NCBI GenBank assembly: GCA_943331005.2
Contig: CALQJX020000023.1
Location: forward strand, 1 to 58,329
Length of the DNA: 58,329 bases
From: Bordetella parapertussis
GTDB taxonomy: Bacteria; Bacteroidota; Bacteroidia; Chitinophagales; Chitinophagaceae
Reading direction: 5' to 3'
Shown: piece by piece, positions 45,110 to 53,322 of the stretch
Layout of the letters: every line of letters starts with the position of its first letter
Numbering within the stretch: the first letter of the stretch is position 1
Notes under the pieces: generated by a model
Told to the model about the DNA's origin: nothing
Database searches by the model: none
The model's input: only the letters and a program-made list of their open reading frames with translations
Made by a program: the position numbers and the translations under genes

Positions 45110-45784
45110 ATGCTCACACGCACATCATATTCGGCTTCCCGCAGCAAAATGCTGGTATTGCTGCCACTGCTGGCTATAGCAGCCAGTTGCTTCACACAAA
45201 ACAGTACGGTCTTCGCTCAGGAATATAAAAAAGAAGGCAACGTGGTCACTTACAATGGCAACAAAATAACATTGACAGAAGACCGCAGAGACACTATAAC
45301 AGTACTGGACCCTGTTACAGGTAAAGAACTGACACAGGTACGCATAATGTCTCCCCGTCCCGACAAACTGAATGGCAATAAGATACACGATCAGGACTTT
45401 GTTACGGCTATGCCTACCAGACTCAACAAGATGTTCAGTCTGGAAGAGCAGTTGGCAACCAATCTAGCCCTGAAATTTAACTCTTTCCCCAATGGCATTT
45501 ACAGGGTAGATGTAGCAAACTTCGTCATTGACGAAAAAGGCAAAGTGGTCTATTTCGAATTTGGCGACCTCAAAGGCAAGGACGAGAATGGCAGAGATAA
45601 AGTTATCAGCAACGAACAGATAGAACTGATAAAAAAAGAGATAGCCGGCAACTGCAAACTGGTAGAGATGAAACCTGCCACGCTCGATGGCAAGAATGTA
45701 CCCGTCCTGTCAGACCTCTCTATGCAGGAATACAAGTTCTCCGTAAAAGACCATATTACCAGCTACAACAAAACCTACAATTAA
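45110..45784 (+). CDS. Exported protein with TonB C-terminal-like domain (paralogue 1)
   Basis: This 224-residue protein has an N-terminal hydrophobic signal (about residues 14-36) with MLVLLPLLAIAASCFTQN; the Cys suggests possible lipidation, although FAQ is an alternative cleavage site. The region at about 130-224 has VANFVIDEKGKVVYFEFGDL, a helix (ISNEQIELIKKEIA) and VEMKPATLDGKNVPV. This is the strand-helix-strand pattern and PA-x3-GK-x-V motif of TonB C-terminal domains, but there is no TonB membrane anchor or Pro-rich spacer. DTITVLDPVTGKE near 65 is shared with the next gene. A terminator follows at 45805-45832. Confidence 0.65.
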   Translation: MLTRTSYSASRSKMLVLLPLLAIAASCFTQNSTVFAQEYKKEGNVVTYNGNKITLTEDRRDTITVLDPVTGKELTQVRIMSPRPDKLNGNKIHDQDFVTAMPTRLNKMFSLEEQLATNLALKFNSFPNGIYRVDVANFVIDEKGKVVYFEFGDLKGKDENGRDKVISNEQIELIKKEIAGNCKLVEMKPATLDGKNVPVLSDLSMQEYKFSVKDHITSYNKTYN

Positions 45785-45804
45785 CCGTCAATATCACAGA
45801 TTGG

Positions 45805-45832
45805 AGCGCCTGAAATAGCAGGTGCTTTTTTT
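45805..45832 (+). terminator. Intrinsic terminator
   Basis: An 8-bp stem (45805-45812 with 45819-45826, one G-T pair) with a 6-nt loop leads into T7. It lies 20 bp after the stop at 45784, so the next paralogue must be transcribed separately or by read-through. Confidence 0.88.
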
Positions 45833-45935
45833 ATGCATCGCACCCTGCTTTTTGCTATTCTACGCAAAGCAACACACACAACCTTCCTTATTTGATATTT
45901 TGTGTATTTTGTCGGCATAAGTAAAATAAAAAACA

Positions 45936-46601
45936 ATGCCCCCCCCTGTTATCGCTTTCATCACAAGAGCTGCGTTTGCATTACTGCTCTTTGCAAATCC
46001 GCTTATCACAGCTGCGCAGGCCTTTGTTGGCGGAAATGGCTTCTACATGCGCGGCGATCTGCGCTACAGACCCGGCAAAGTAGTAATTGATACTGTTTCT
46101 GTTGTAGATCCTGCTACCGGTGCAGAGCAGTTCGAAGCAAGAGAAGACACTACTTTCCCCTCCTACATTAGCAACAGAAAGGTCTACGATATCGATGAGG
46201 TCTCTACTCCCGTCATCTTCAGAGAAGCACATGAGTCGCAACACGAATATCTGCTGCAACAACTCACTTCAATGATCTTATCTACTCAGTTCTATGAATA
46301 TGGCGCTTCTGCCCGGCTCAATCTCAGGAACATAATAGTAGACGAAAAGGGACGGGTCATATTTTACGAACTATTTGGCATGAGAGGTGTCACAGCAGAA
46401 AATAGAGTGAAACCTCTTTCTTTTCCGGAACTTGCCGCCCAGATAAATAAGTTCATGACAGAACTACCACCGGTAAAACCGGCTACAGTAGATGGTAAAA
46501 ATGTAATGGCATATTCGGGTATAGACCTGCACCACATGAAAATAGAAAAAGTAGGCAAAACCCTTATCTTCAGTTACGATGGGAATGTATACCCCGAATA
46601 G
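45936..46601 (+). CDS. Exported protein with TonB C-terminal-like domain (paralogue 2), poly-C tract at start
   Basis: This 221-residue protein has a signal peptide ending near ITAAQA. It is related to the preceding gene: DTVSVVDPATGAEQ near 50 matches DTITVLDPVTGKE, IIVDEKGRVIFYELFGM matches FVIDEKGKVVYFEFGDL, and PVKPATVDGKNV matches EMKPATLDGKNV. The last motif resembles the TonB C-terminal PA-x3-GK-x-V. No membrane anchor is present. The codons directly after ATG form a run of eight C (45939-45946), a tract that could slip and switch the gene off. The function is unknown. Confidence 0.65.
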   Translation: MPPPVIAFITRAAFALLLFANPLITAAQAFVGGNGFYMRGDLRYRPGKVVIDTVSVVDPATGAEQFEAREDTTFPSYISNRKVYDIDEVSTPVIFREAHESQHEYLLQQLTSMILSTQFYEYGASARLNLRNIIVDEKGRVIFYELFGMRGVTAENRVKPLSFPELAAQINKFMTELPPVKPATVDGKNVMAYSGIDLHHMKIEKVGKTLIFSYDGNVYPE

Positions 46602-46619
46602 TTTGTAAATGTTGTAAAG

Positions 46620-46913
46620 CTACAGTTCAGCTTTCCAGCCCTTCATCCCCCCGGTAAGGTTTATAAGGTGCTCATATCCGGCACTTTCCAGTCGCTGAAT
46701 GGCAATAACACTCCTTATACCTTTTTCGCAGTAGAGCACTACATCTTTGTCTTTGGGTATTTCGCGGTAGCGGGCAGGCAGTTCGCTCATAGGCAGATGC
46801 AGCCCACCTATATTATAGAGCTCACGTTCCCAGTCTTCACGCACATCTACCAGCAGGCAATCTTTGTTGCTTGCCAACCATTCTTTCAACGCTGCAGGTG
46901 TCAACTGTTTCAA
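46620..46913 (-). CDS. Single-domain rhodanese-like protein
   Basis: This 97-residue protein has LLVDVREDWERELYNIGGLHLPMSEL near residues 20-45. The active-site loop YCEKGIRS (Cys62) is followed by LINLTGGMKGW. It probably carries a persulfide on Cys62 for sulfur transfer in the cytoplasm. The length suits single-domain rhodaneses (PspE/GlpE type). Translation appears to start at the TTG at 46913; no ATG is available before the conserved region. It lies after the terminator of obg and so is probably transcribed on its own. Confidence 0.87.
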   Translation of the reverse strand: MKQLTPAALKEWLASNKDCLLVDVREDWERELYNIGGLHLPMSELPARYREIPKDKDVVLYCEKGIRSVIAIQRLESAGYEHLINLTGGMKGWKAEL

Positions 46914-46930
46914 AACTGTGTGTTATAAAA

Positions 46931-46953
46931 CTGCCTGCCGGATGGGCAGGCAG
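46931..46953 (-). terminator. Terminator after obg
   Basis: CTGCCTGCC (46931-46939) pairs perfectly with GGCAGGCAG (46945-46953) around a 5-nt loop, followed on the minus strand by TTTTAT. It lies 19 bp after the obg stop at 46972. Confidence 0.85.
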
Positions 46954-46971
46954 CAACTATGTTTCAGAAAA

Positions 46972-47970
46972 TTATTCTTTTGCGGTAAGTGCTTTCCACA
47001 ACTCATCTTTCAGCTGCACCAAACCCTGACTGGCTAGTGAAGAGACAAATATGTGCGGTACATCATCAGGCAGTGTTTGTGCTATTTCCTGTTTCAGTTC
47101 CTCATCCAGCATTTCGCTTTTGCTTATTGCCAGTATTATCTTCTTGTCCAGCAGCTCCGGATTGTATTCGTGCAGCTCATTGATCAGGATTTCATATTCC
47201 TTATAATGATCGGCACTGTCGGCAGGTATCAGCAACAACAATACAGAGTTACGTTCTATATGTCTCAGGAACCTGTGTCCCAGACCCTTGCCTTCTGCAG
47301 CACCTTCTATGATACCCGGAAGATCGGCCATACAGAACGACTTGTTCTCCCGATAGGAAACTATACCCAGCTGTGGCGTAAGTGTAGTAAAGGCGTAGTC
47401 GGCTATCTTTGGTTTAGCAGCACTCAGTACAGAAAGCAGTGTAGACTTGCCTGCGTTTGGGAAACCCACCAGACCCACGTCTGCGAGTATCTTCAGTTCC
47501 AATACTTTCCAGCCTTCGCTGCCCATTTCACCGGGCTGCGCATAGTCGGGGGTCTGGTTGGTTGGCGTAGCAAAGTTGGCATTACCCAAACCGCCGCGCC
47601 CACCTCTTATCCATATCACCTCCTGACCATCTTCCAGTATCTCCACTTCCTGTTCACCACTTTCCATATCCCTGGCCACAGTACCCAGCGGCACTTCCAG
47701 CACTATATCTGCGCCATCATGGCCGGTACTGTTATTCTTAAAGCCATTGGCTCCGTCCTTTGCCAGTACATTCTTGTAATACCGCATGTGCAGCAATGTC
47801 CACAGCTGCGAGTTACCCCTCAGCTTTATATGACCGCCCCTGCCACCATTGCCACCGTCTGGTCCGGCCATGGCATCCATCTTGTTGCGTTCAAAGTGTA
47901 CGCTTCCTGCCCCACCCTTGCCGGATCGGCAGAATATGCGGATATGATCAACGAAATTTCCTTTTTCCAC
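46972..47970 (-). CDS. obg: GTPase Obg/CgtA
   Basis: This 332-residue ribosome-assembly and stress GTPase has the Gly-rich Obg fold at residues 1-160 ([36 protein letters not shown]). The G domain has [12 protein letters not shown] (G1), [25 protein letters not shown] (G3) and ISKSE (G4). No long C-terminal OCT extension is present. The start is a GTG at 47970 that overlaps the TAG stop of adk by one base (TAGTG), so translation is probably coupled. The adk-obg order is common in Bacteroidota. Confidence 0.96.
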   Translation of the reverse strand: MEKGNFVDHIRIFCRSGKGGAGSVHFERNKMDAMAGPDGGNGGRGGHIKLRGNSQLWTLLHMRYYKNVLAKDGANGFKNNSTGHDGADIVLEVPLGTVARDMESGEQEVEILEDGQEVIWIRGGRGGLGNANFATPTNQTPDYAQPGEMGSEGWKVLELKILADVGLVGFPNAGKSTLLSVLSAAKPKIADYAFTTLTPQLGIVSYRENKSFCMADLPGIIEGAAEGKGLGHRFLRHIERNSVLLLLIPADSADHYKEYEILINELHEYNPELLDKKIILAISKSEMLDEELKQEIAQTLPDDVPHIFVSSLASQGLVQLKDELWKALTAKE

Positions 47971-48554
47971 TATGCTACTGGTAACAAATACTTGTTTATG
48001 TTCTTGGCAAGTACTTTGAAGGTATCTGAAATTGAATTGTGTCCTGCTACGCGCTCCAGTTTGCCATGCTCGTTATAATAACGTGCTACCGGCTCTGTTT
48101 TAGCGTGATATTCTTTGATGCGTGATGTGATCACTGCTTCGTTGTCGTCGCTTCTGCCTGATGTCAGACCTCTGTTTACCAGACGTGCTATCAGGTCCTG
48201 CTCCGGCACTTCCAGCGCCAGAACCAGGTGTATCTTAGTATTCTTGAATTCAAGCAGCTTATCAAGCGCTTCCGCCTGTGTGCGGGTACGAGGGAAACCG
48301 TCAAACACAAAACCGCGTGCATCCGGAGTCTCATCTATTTTGCTGCTGATCATGCCTATCACTACTTCATCTGGCACCAGCATACCCTGATCCATGTATT
48401 TCTTGGCTTCAGTGCCCAGGGGTGTCTGCCTGCTCACTTCGTCGCGCAGCAAATCTCCTGTGGAGATATGCTGTAACTGATACGACGTTACTATATTCTC
48501 TGACTGTGTGCCTTTACCACTGCCCGGAGGGCCGAATAAGACTAAATTGAACAT
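47970..48554 (-). CDS. adk: Adenylate kinase
   Basis: This 194-residue cytoplasmic enzyme converts ATP and AMP to two ADP. The P-loop is [14 protein letters not shown] (6-19), AMP-binding [11 protein letters not shown] is near 30-40, [14 protein letters not shown] is near 83-96, and the LID region is short, with [27 protein letters not shown]. The short LID lacks the zinc-binding cysteines of long forms, and the length fits that class. It leads an operon with obg, overlapping it by one base, and has its own promoter (48580-48612). Confidence 0.96.
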   Translation of the reverse strand: MFNLVLFGPPGSGKGTQSENIVTSYQLQHISTGDLLRDEVSRQTPLGTEAKKYMDQGMLVPDEVVIGMISSKIDETPDARGFVFDGFPRTRTQAEALDKLLEFKNTKIHLVLALEVPEQDLIARLVNRGLTSGRSDDNEAVITSRIKEYHAKTEPVARYYNEHGKLERVAGHNSISDTFKVLAKNINKYLLPVA

Positions 48555-48579
48555 GTACTGATTATTGGTGTTTATGTTG

Positions 48580-48612
48580 CAAAAGTAACCATACTTGCCG
48601 AATAGTTAACAA
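48580..48612 (-). promoter_or_regulatory. Bacteroidota-type promoter of adk-obg
   Basis: On the minus strand TTG (48612-48610) is followed after 22 bp by TACTTTTG (48587-48580), matching TTG-N19-23-TAnnTTTG. It lies 26 bp before the adk ATG at 48554. Confidence 0.68.
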
Positions 48613-48644
48613 CTATTTAGCCGGAACGGCCTCCATATAACGGA

Positions 48645-48670
48645 CAAAACCCGGTTTTAGCCGGGTTTTG
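48645..48670 (-). terminator. Terminator after clpP
   Basis: CAAAACCCGG (48645-48654) pairs perfectly with CCGGGTTTTG (48661-48670) around a 6-nt loop. Its T-run is built into the stem. It lies 29 bp after the clpP stop at 48699 and ahead of the adk promoter. Confidence 0.85.
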
Positions 48671-48698
48671 TATGGAATTAACATTTCATTCATCGCGC

Positions 48699-49391
48699 TT
48701 AGAGCTCTGCTTTGCGCGGATTGCGTTCCAGCACCTCATCCACCATACCATACTCCTTGGCCTCGGCAGCGGTCATCCAGTAATCGCGGTCGCTATCCTT
48801 TTCTACTTTAGACAATTTCTGGCCGGAATGCTGAGAAATGATCTCATACAGTTCCTTTTTCAGCTTGCCTATCTCTCGTGCGGTGATCTCTATATCACTT
48901 GCCTGACCTTCTGCACCACCCAGCGGCTGGTGAATCATGATACGGCTGTGTTTCAGTGCGGTACGTTTGCCCTTGCTACCTGCACACATCAGCACCGCAG
49001 CCATAGAAGCTGCAATACCTGTACATATGGTGGAAACATCCGGATTGATGATCTGCATAGTATCGTAGATACCCAGACCCGCATATACACTGCCTCCCGG
49101 ACTGTTCAGATACATCTGTATGTCTCGGGTTCTGTCAGTACTTTCAAGAAACAGCAGCTGCGCTGTAACTATATTGGCAACATAATCGTTGATGCCTTCT
49201 CCCAGAAAAATGATCCTGTCCATCATAAGACGAGAGAAAACGTCCATAGAAGCCACATTCATTGGGCGCTCTTCTATGATGTATGGCGTAAGTCCTACAG
49301 GAACTCTCAAAGAAGATGTATAGCTGTCAACAGTGAGACTGCTGATACCGTGATGCTTTATAGCATATTTGCGAAATTCGTTCTGGTTCAT
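48699..49391 (-). CDS. clpP: ATP-dependent Clp protease proteolytic subunit
   Basis: The protein has 230 residues from the ATG at 49391; the frame extends to 49460 but without family similarity there. ClpP forms the double-heptamer serine protease chamber fed by ClpX or ClpA. The catalytic triad is Ser129 (TGIAASMAAVL), His154 (RIMIHQPLGG) and Asp203, at the same spacings (25 and 49) as in E. coli. YLNSPGGSVYAGLGIYDTMQ is the conserved handle region. The N-terminus is about 30 residues longer than the mature E. coli protein. Clp ATPase and trigger factor genes are not adjacent. The gene ends at a terminator. Confidence 0.96.
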   Translation of the reverse strand: MNQNEFRKYAIKHHGISSLTVDSYTSSLRVPVGLTPYIIEERPMNVASMDVFSRLMMDRIIFLGEGINDYVANIVTAQLLFLESTDRTRDIQMYLNSPGGSVYAGLGIYDTMQIINPDVSTICTGIAASMAAVLMCAGSKGKRTALKHSRIMIHQPLGGAEGQASDIEITAREIGKLKKELYEIISQHSGQKLSKVEKDSDRDYWMTAAEAKEYGMVDEVLERNPRKAEL

Positions 49392-49520
49392 CGTTTTTCT
49401 GTATTTATTGGATGGTATATCAAAATCTAAACCACGATAAAGATAATGCCATAAAGGCATAATAAACTTGTTTTCACACTAATTTAGCGCAGTAATGGCA
49501 TCATATTAAACATTGACACA

Positions 49521-49913
49521 ATGGCAAAACTTACACAGGAGCAACTGCTGGAAATATTCCAGGCGCTGAAAAAAGAACTGAAACCCTACGAAAAAGGAAC
49601 CATCAAGGCCCTTTTCGATATGGAAGGCAAGTATGACCTGTGGTCAGTAAAGAAAGTTATGGCACACGGCAAAATGCGCGATGAGGTGAGTTTTGCCGCA
49701 CTCATCGTGCAAAGCACCTATGTGGGTTTCTACTTCATGCCGGTATACTGCAATCCTGAAGAAATGAAAGCCATCTTATCGCCTGAATTGTTGAAATGCC
49801 TGAAGGGGAAAGCCTGCTTCCACATAAAGAAGGTCGATGCCGGGCTGCTGAAACAGGTGAAAGCAGCTATGAAAGCAGGCTACGAACAGTACAAGAAGAA
49901 CGACTGGGTTTAA
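49521..49913 (+). CDS. DUF1801-like small protein
   Basis: This 130-residue protein has a fold similar to the gene at 26077: an N-terminal helix (EQLLEIFQALKKELKPYEKGTI), a strand pair (YVGFYFMPVYCNPEEMKAILSPELLK) and a C-terminal KGKACFHIKKVDAGLLKQVKAAMKAGYEQYKKNDWV. The central GFYFMPVY and KGKACFHIK segments are typical of DUF1801 subfamilies. No function is known. It stands alone between divergent clpP and gcvT, which has its own -7 element. Confidence 0.7.
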   Translation: MAKLTQEQLLEIFQALKKELKPYEKGTIKALFDMEGKYDLWSVKKVMAHGKMRDEVSFAALIVQSTYVGFYFMPVYCNPEEMKAILSPELLKCLKGKACFHIKKVDAGLLKQVKAAMKAGYEQYKKNDWV

Positions 49914-49983
49914 CAAAACCGGATCAAAATGAGCAAAATCGGGCAATCCTGTAAACAGGCATAGAGGTTCCGACATAAAGAAC

Positions 49984-49991
49984 TATTTTTG
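49984..49991 (+). promoter_or_regulatory. Bacteroidota -7 element (TATTTTTG) for gcvT
   Basis: TATTTTTG matches TAnnTTTG and ends 21 bp before the gcvT ATG at 50013. The -33 element is not obvious. Confidence 0.5.
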
Positions 49992-50012
49992 CACCCCATA
50001 TAACTAACGATT

Positions 50013-51101
50013 ATGAAGAACACTCCATTTACAGACAAACACATTGCGCTGGGCGCTAAAATGGCAGAATTTGCCGGTTACAACATGCCGATCTCTTATA
50101 CCGGCATCAACGAAGAGCACCACTGCGTGCGCAACAATGCAGGTGTGTTTGATGTAAGCCACATGGGTGAGTTCATTCTTAAAGGTGCTGATGCGCTCGA
50201 TCTCATTCAGCGTGTTACTACCAACGATGCTTCTAAACTTACAGATGGCAAAGCTCAGTATTCAAGTCTGCCAAACAACGAAGGTGGTCTTGTAGACGAT
50301 CTGTTGGTTTATTGCATAGAGACCAACAAGTCTTATATGCTGGTGGTAAATGCATCGAACATAGAAAAAGACTGGAACTGGATAAGCAGCCACAATACCA
50401 AGGGTGTGGAAATGCACAACATTTCAGACAAAACCGGCCTGCTGGCAGTACAGGGGCCTAAGGCTACTGAATACATGCAGCAGCTTACCGACATGGATAT
50501 CACCAACCTCAAATACTACACCTTCGCAAAAGGTGTTTTTGCAGGTGTGGAAAATGTCATCGTAAGTGCTACCGGCTACACCGGCGCAGGTGGTGTAGAG
50601 ATCTACTTCGAAGATAAAGACGACAACGCAGAAAAAATATGGAATGCCATCTTCGGCGTTGGCACACCAAACGGGCTGAAACCAATAGGTCTTGCTGCAC
50701 GCGACACACTGCGTCTGGAAAAAGGTTTCTGCCTTTACGGTAACGACATAGACGATAATACCAGCCCTATGGAAGCAGGTCTTGGCTGGATCACCAAATT
50801 CACAAAAGACTTCACATCTCGTGCTGCATTCGAAAAGCAGAAAACAGAAGGTGTGAGCCGCAAACTGGTAGGTCTGGAAATGGTAGACAAAGGTATTCCA
50901 CGTCATGGCTACACCCTGCAGAATGCAGACGGCAAAGAAATAGGTGTTATTACTTCCGGGACACAATCGCCAACTCTGGGCAAGGCAATAGGCCTTGGTT
51001 ATGTTGCTGCAGCGCATGCTGCCGAAGGAAGCGAGATCTATGTTATGATCCGCGACAAAGGCATCAAAGCGAAAGTGGTAAAGCTGCCATTCGTAGCCTA
51101 A
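50013..51101 (+). CDS. gcvT: Aminomethyltransferase (glycine cleavage T protein)
   Basis: This 362-residue tetrahydrofolate-dependent enzyme releases ammonia from the aminomethyl-lipoyl H protein and forms methylene-THF. Conserved segments are [30 protein letters not shown] (about 25-54), [31 protein letters not shown], the cofactor-binding [14 protein letters not shown] near 189-202, [14 protein letters not shown], and [22 protein letters not shown] at the end. The length is normal. The gcvH and gcvP genes are not in the window. pyrH follows after 59 bp and may be cotranscribed. Confidence 0.96.
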   Translation: MKNTPFTDKHIALGAKMAEFAGYNMPISYTGINEEHHCVRNNAGVFDVSHMGEFILKGADALDLIQRVTTNDASKLTDGKAQYSSLPNNEGGLVDDLLVYCIETNKSYMLVVNASNIEKDWNWISSHNTKGVEMHNISDKTGLLAVQGPKATEYMQQLTDMDITNLKYYTFAKGVFAGVENVIVSATGYTGAGGVEIYFEDKDDNAEKIWNAIFGVGTPNGLKPIGLAARDTLRLEKGFCLYGNDIDDNTSPMEAGLGWITKFTKDFTSRAAFEKQKTEGVSRKLVGLEMVDKGIPRHGYTLQNADGKEIGVITSGTQSPTLGKAIGLGYVAAAHAAEGSEIYVMIRDKGIKAKVVKLPFVA

Positions 51102-51160
51102 CCAATACCCGCTAACTGCAACACTATTTATACAATTGACTTTTTAACCAAACTCTCAAA

Positions 51161-51871
51161 ATGCTACCAAAGTACAGCCGCATACTTCTGAAACTTTCCG
51201 GCGAATCGCTGATGGGCGATCGCAATTATGGTATATCACCACAAATGCTGGATCAATATGCCAGAGAAATTAAAGGGATAGTTGAAGTGGGCGTGCAGGT
51301 CGCTATAGTGATAGGAGGCGGCAACATATACCGCGGCATGAACGAAGCCGAAACAGGCATAGAACGCGCTCAGGGCGACTATATGGGTATGCTGGCCACC
51401 TGCATCAATGGCATGGCACTGCAGGCAGCACTGGAGAAAGCAGGCGTTAACACCCGCCTGCAGAGCGCCATAAAAATGGAGCAGGTAGCTGAACCGTACA
51501 TCCGCCGCAAGGCTATCCGCCACCTCGAAAAAGGCAGGGTGGTGATCTTTGGCGCAGGTACAGGCAATCCTTACTTCACTACAGATACCGCGGGTTCGCT
51601 GCGTGCTATAGAGATCAATGCCGACGTGATACTGAAAGGTACCCGCGTAGATGGCATCTATACCGCCGACCCTGAGAAAGACCCTACAGCAACACGCTTC
51701 GAAAGTCTTTCTTTCTATGAAGTGATCAGCCGCAATCTGAAGGTGATGGACATGACGGCTTTCACGCTATGTCAGGAGAATAACCTGCCAATCATCGTTT
51801 TCGACATGAATGCACATGGCAACCTGCTGAATGTGGTGACCGGCAAAAAAGTAGGCACACTGGTTAGCTGA
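51161..51871 (+). CDS. pyrH: UMP kinase
   Basis: This 236-residue hexameric bacterial UMP kinase makes UDP from UMP and ATP. Motifs of the amino-acid kinase fold are present: [13 protein letters not shown] (9-21), [18 protein letters not shown] (about 45-62), [40 protein letters not shown], and [17 protein letters not shown]. frr, its frequent downstream partner in many bacteria, is absent here. The gene ends at a strong hairpin (51900-51930) facing a convergent membrane-protein gene. Confidence 0.96.
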   Translation: MLPKYSRILLKLSGESLMGDRNYGISPQMLDQYAREIKGIVEVGVQVAIVIGGGNIYRGMNEAETGIERAQGDYMGMLATCINGMALQAALEKAGVNTRLQSAIKMEQVAEPYIRRKAIRHLEKGRVVIFGAGTGNPYFTTDTAGSLRAIEINADVILKGTRVDGIYTADPEKDPTATRFESLSFYEVISRNLKVMDMTAFTLCQENNLPIIVFDMNAHGNLLNVVTGKKVGTLVS

Positions 51872-51899
51872 TAAAGCACCCGATACTTCTTATGATCCT

Positions 51900-51930
51900 A
51901 TAAGCCTTGCCCTAACCGGCAAGGCTTATT
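51900..51930 (+). terminator. Hairpin terminator between convergent pyrH and membrane-protein gene
   Basis: A 12-bp perfect stem (51900-51911 with 51918-51929) has a 6-nt loop. The following T-run is short (TTTGTG). The 3' end touches the end of the convergent gene at 51926. Confidence 0.75.
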
Positions 51931-53272
51931 TGTGTCCGGCACCTGCCATACCGGCAAGATACTTTATGATAATCGCCAGATTGGTTGCAGGCAATATCCA
52001 GAAGATGCGGTACATATACCTGCACTCTACTGTGGAACCTACTGCAGTAACCATGGCATTGATAACAAAGAAGGCAAGAATGAGCGCATAGACATTAGCA
52101 ACCAGCTTATTGCCGGTCTTAGCGTAGAGCAGCAACACAGCAATTGTGGAAAGCACAAAGAAAATAGCATTGACCGCATTCGGGGCATACATACTGAGCA
52201 AGCCCGTATTCTGCCGGGAACGCTGAAACTCTTTCTCCTCCTGTGGGAAATAGTTCTTTACAAACTGCCGCTGCCAGGCATCTGCCGGCAGGCACAACAC
52301 ATCGCCTATCTCCTGCACTTCTGTTAGTTGCCGCAAGGTGGCAGTAGCTGCCTTTATCACATATTGCTTCAGATATTTGGGGGTGGTTAGCACATCATGC
52401 GCTATAAAGCTGAGCTCTTCCTTGCAGCTATCATAGCCACCCGCCATTACATACGGGCTATGGGGGTAGTACATAAACTCCCAGGGGTAAGGAGTTATAT
52501 TCTGCCGGTTGTTGCAAAGCCTCAGGTGTTTTGTTTCGCAATTATCATCCAGATACTGATTGAGGATACCTGTTTCTGCAAACTTCGTCACCATGAACAG
52601 GGAAGAACTTCTGGAGAAAACGAAGCCATTACCAGCTGCTGCATTGATACCGGACATGGTGATAAAATACAAGACCGAAAGCCCCAGTGTGGCTACTGCC
52701 CTTACAGCTATGCTTCGCACCTTCTTTACCAGGGCATACAACAGCAGCAATGCCGACAGCAATGCCACTATGAGAAAATGAGAATTGTGCATGGTGATGG
52801 ACAAAAAGATTAGCGCCAGATAGACAAACTTCCTGCCGGCAGGTGTATCGGGCTCCAGGTAGTAGAGCAGCAATGCCAGCAGCAACACCGGAGTAAACAC
52901 GTCTGACATGAGGCAAGATGCTGATCTGGAAACAAAAGTAAATGCAACCGTACCTATGACAAATGCTGCCAGCACTTTGGGGTCGAATGTGCCGGCCAGC
53001 AACCTGAAAAAACGAAGCAGCACATATGCCAGCAGCAAACTCTGCGCCAGTATTGTGAACCATAGTGACTCATGAAGACTGGTATGCCTCAGAAACCAGC
53101 CATAAAAAGGACTCCTGTCGAAAGGAATGACATTGTTGAAACCAATGGTTACATAGGCATGGGTATCGCCGCCATATAATGGATAGCCACTATAAAGGGC
53201 TAAATACATGAGGGCAAACGCGGTCAGCAAACAGGTGATTGCTGCCTGGCAAAAGGGTATAAGGTTTTTCAT
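51926..53272 (-). CDS. Polytopic inner-membrane protein, possibly GT-C-like glycosyltransferase
   Basis: The protein has 448 residues from the ATG at 53272; a TTG at 53290 is less likely. It has about nine or more hydrophobic helices and a first periplasmic loop with SGYPLYGGDTHAYVTIGFNNVIPFDRSPFYGWFLR. An acidic motif in the first loop followed by many helices is the general layout of GT-C glycosyltransferases, but no family signature is certain. A soluble region lies at about 260-355. The C-terminal helices end in AGHK. It may modify surface glycans. It lies 50 bp downstream of uvrA on the same strand. Confidence 0.7.
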   Translation of the reverse strand: MKNLIPFCQAAITCLLTAFALMYLALYSGYPLYGGDTHAYVTIGFNNVIPFDRSPFYGWFLRHTSLHESLWFTILAQSLLLAYVLLRFFRLLAGTFDPKVLAAFVIGTVAFTFVSRSASCLMSDVFTPVLLLALLLYYLEPDTPAGRKFVYLALIFLSITMHNSHFLIVALLSALLLLYALVKKVRSIAVRAVATLGLSVLYFITMSGINAAAGNGFVFSRSSSLFMVTKFAETGILNQYLDDNCETKHLRLCNNRQNITPYPWEFMYYPHSPYVMAGGYDSCKEELSFIAHDVLTTPKYLKQYVIKAATATLRQLTEVQEIGDVLCLPADAWQRQFVKNYFPQEEKEFQRSRQNTGLLSMYAPNAVNAIFFVLSTIAVLLLYAKTGNKLVANVYALILAFFVINAMVTAVGSTVECRYMYRIFWILPATNLAIIIKYLAGMAGAGHK

Positions 53273-53322
53273 AGGGCAAGAACTACCCAATAAAATTAAG
53301 GAAATAAAATCTAATATACCCT

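Noticed and set aside
47053..48078. Plus-strand ORF (341 residues) opposite obg and adk
   Set aside because: It crosses two genuine genes on the opposite strand and has no family signature.
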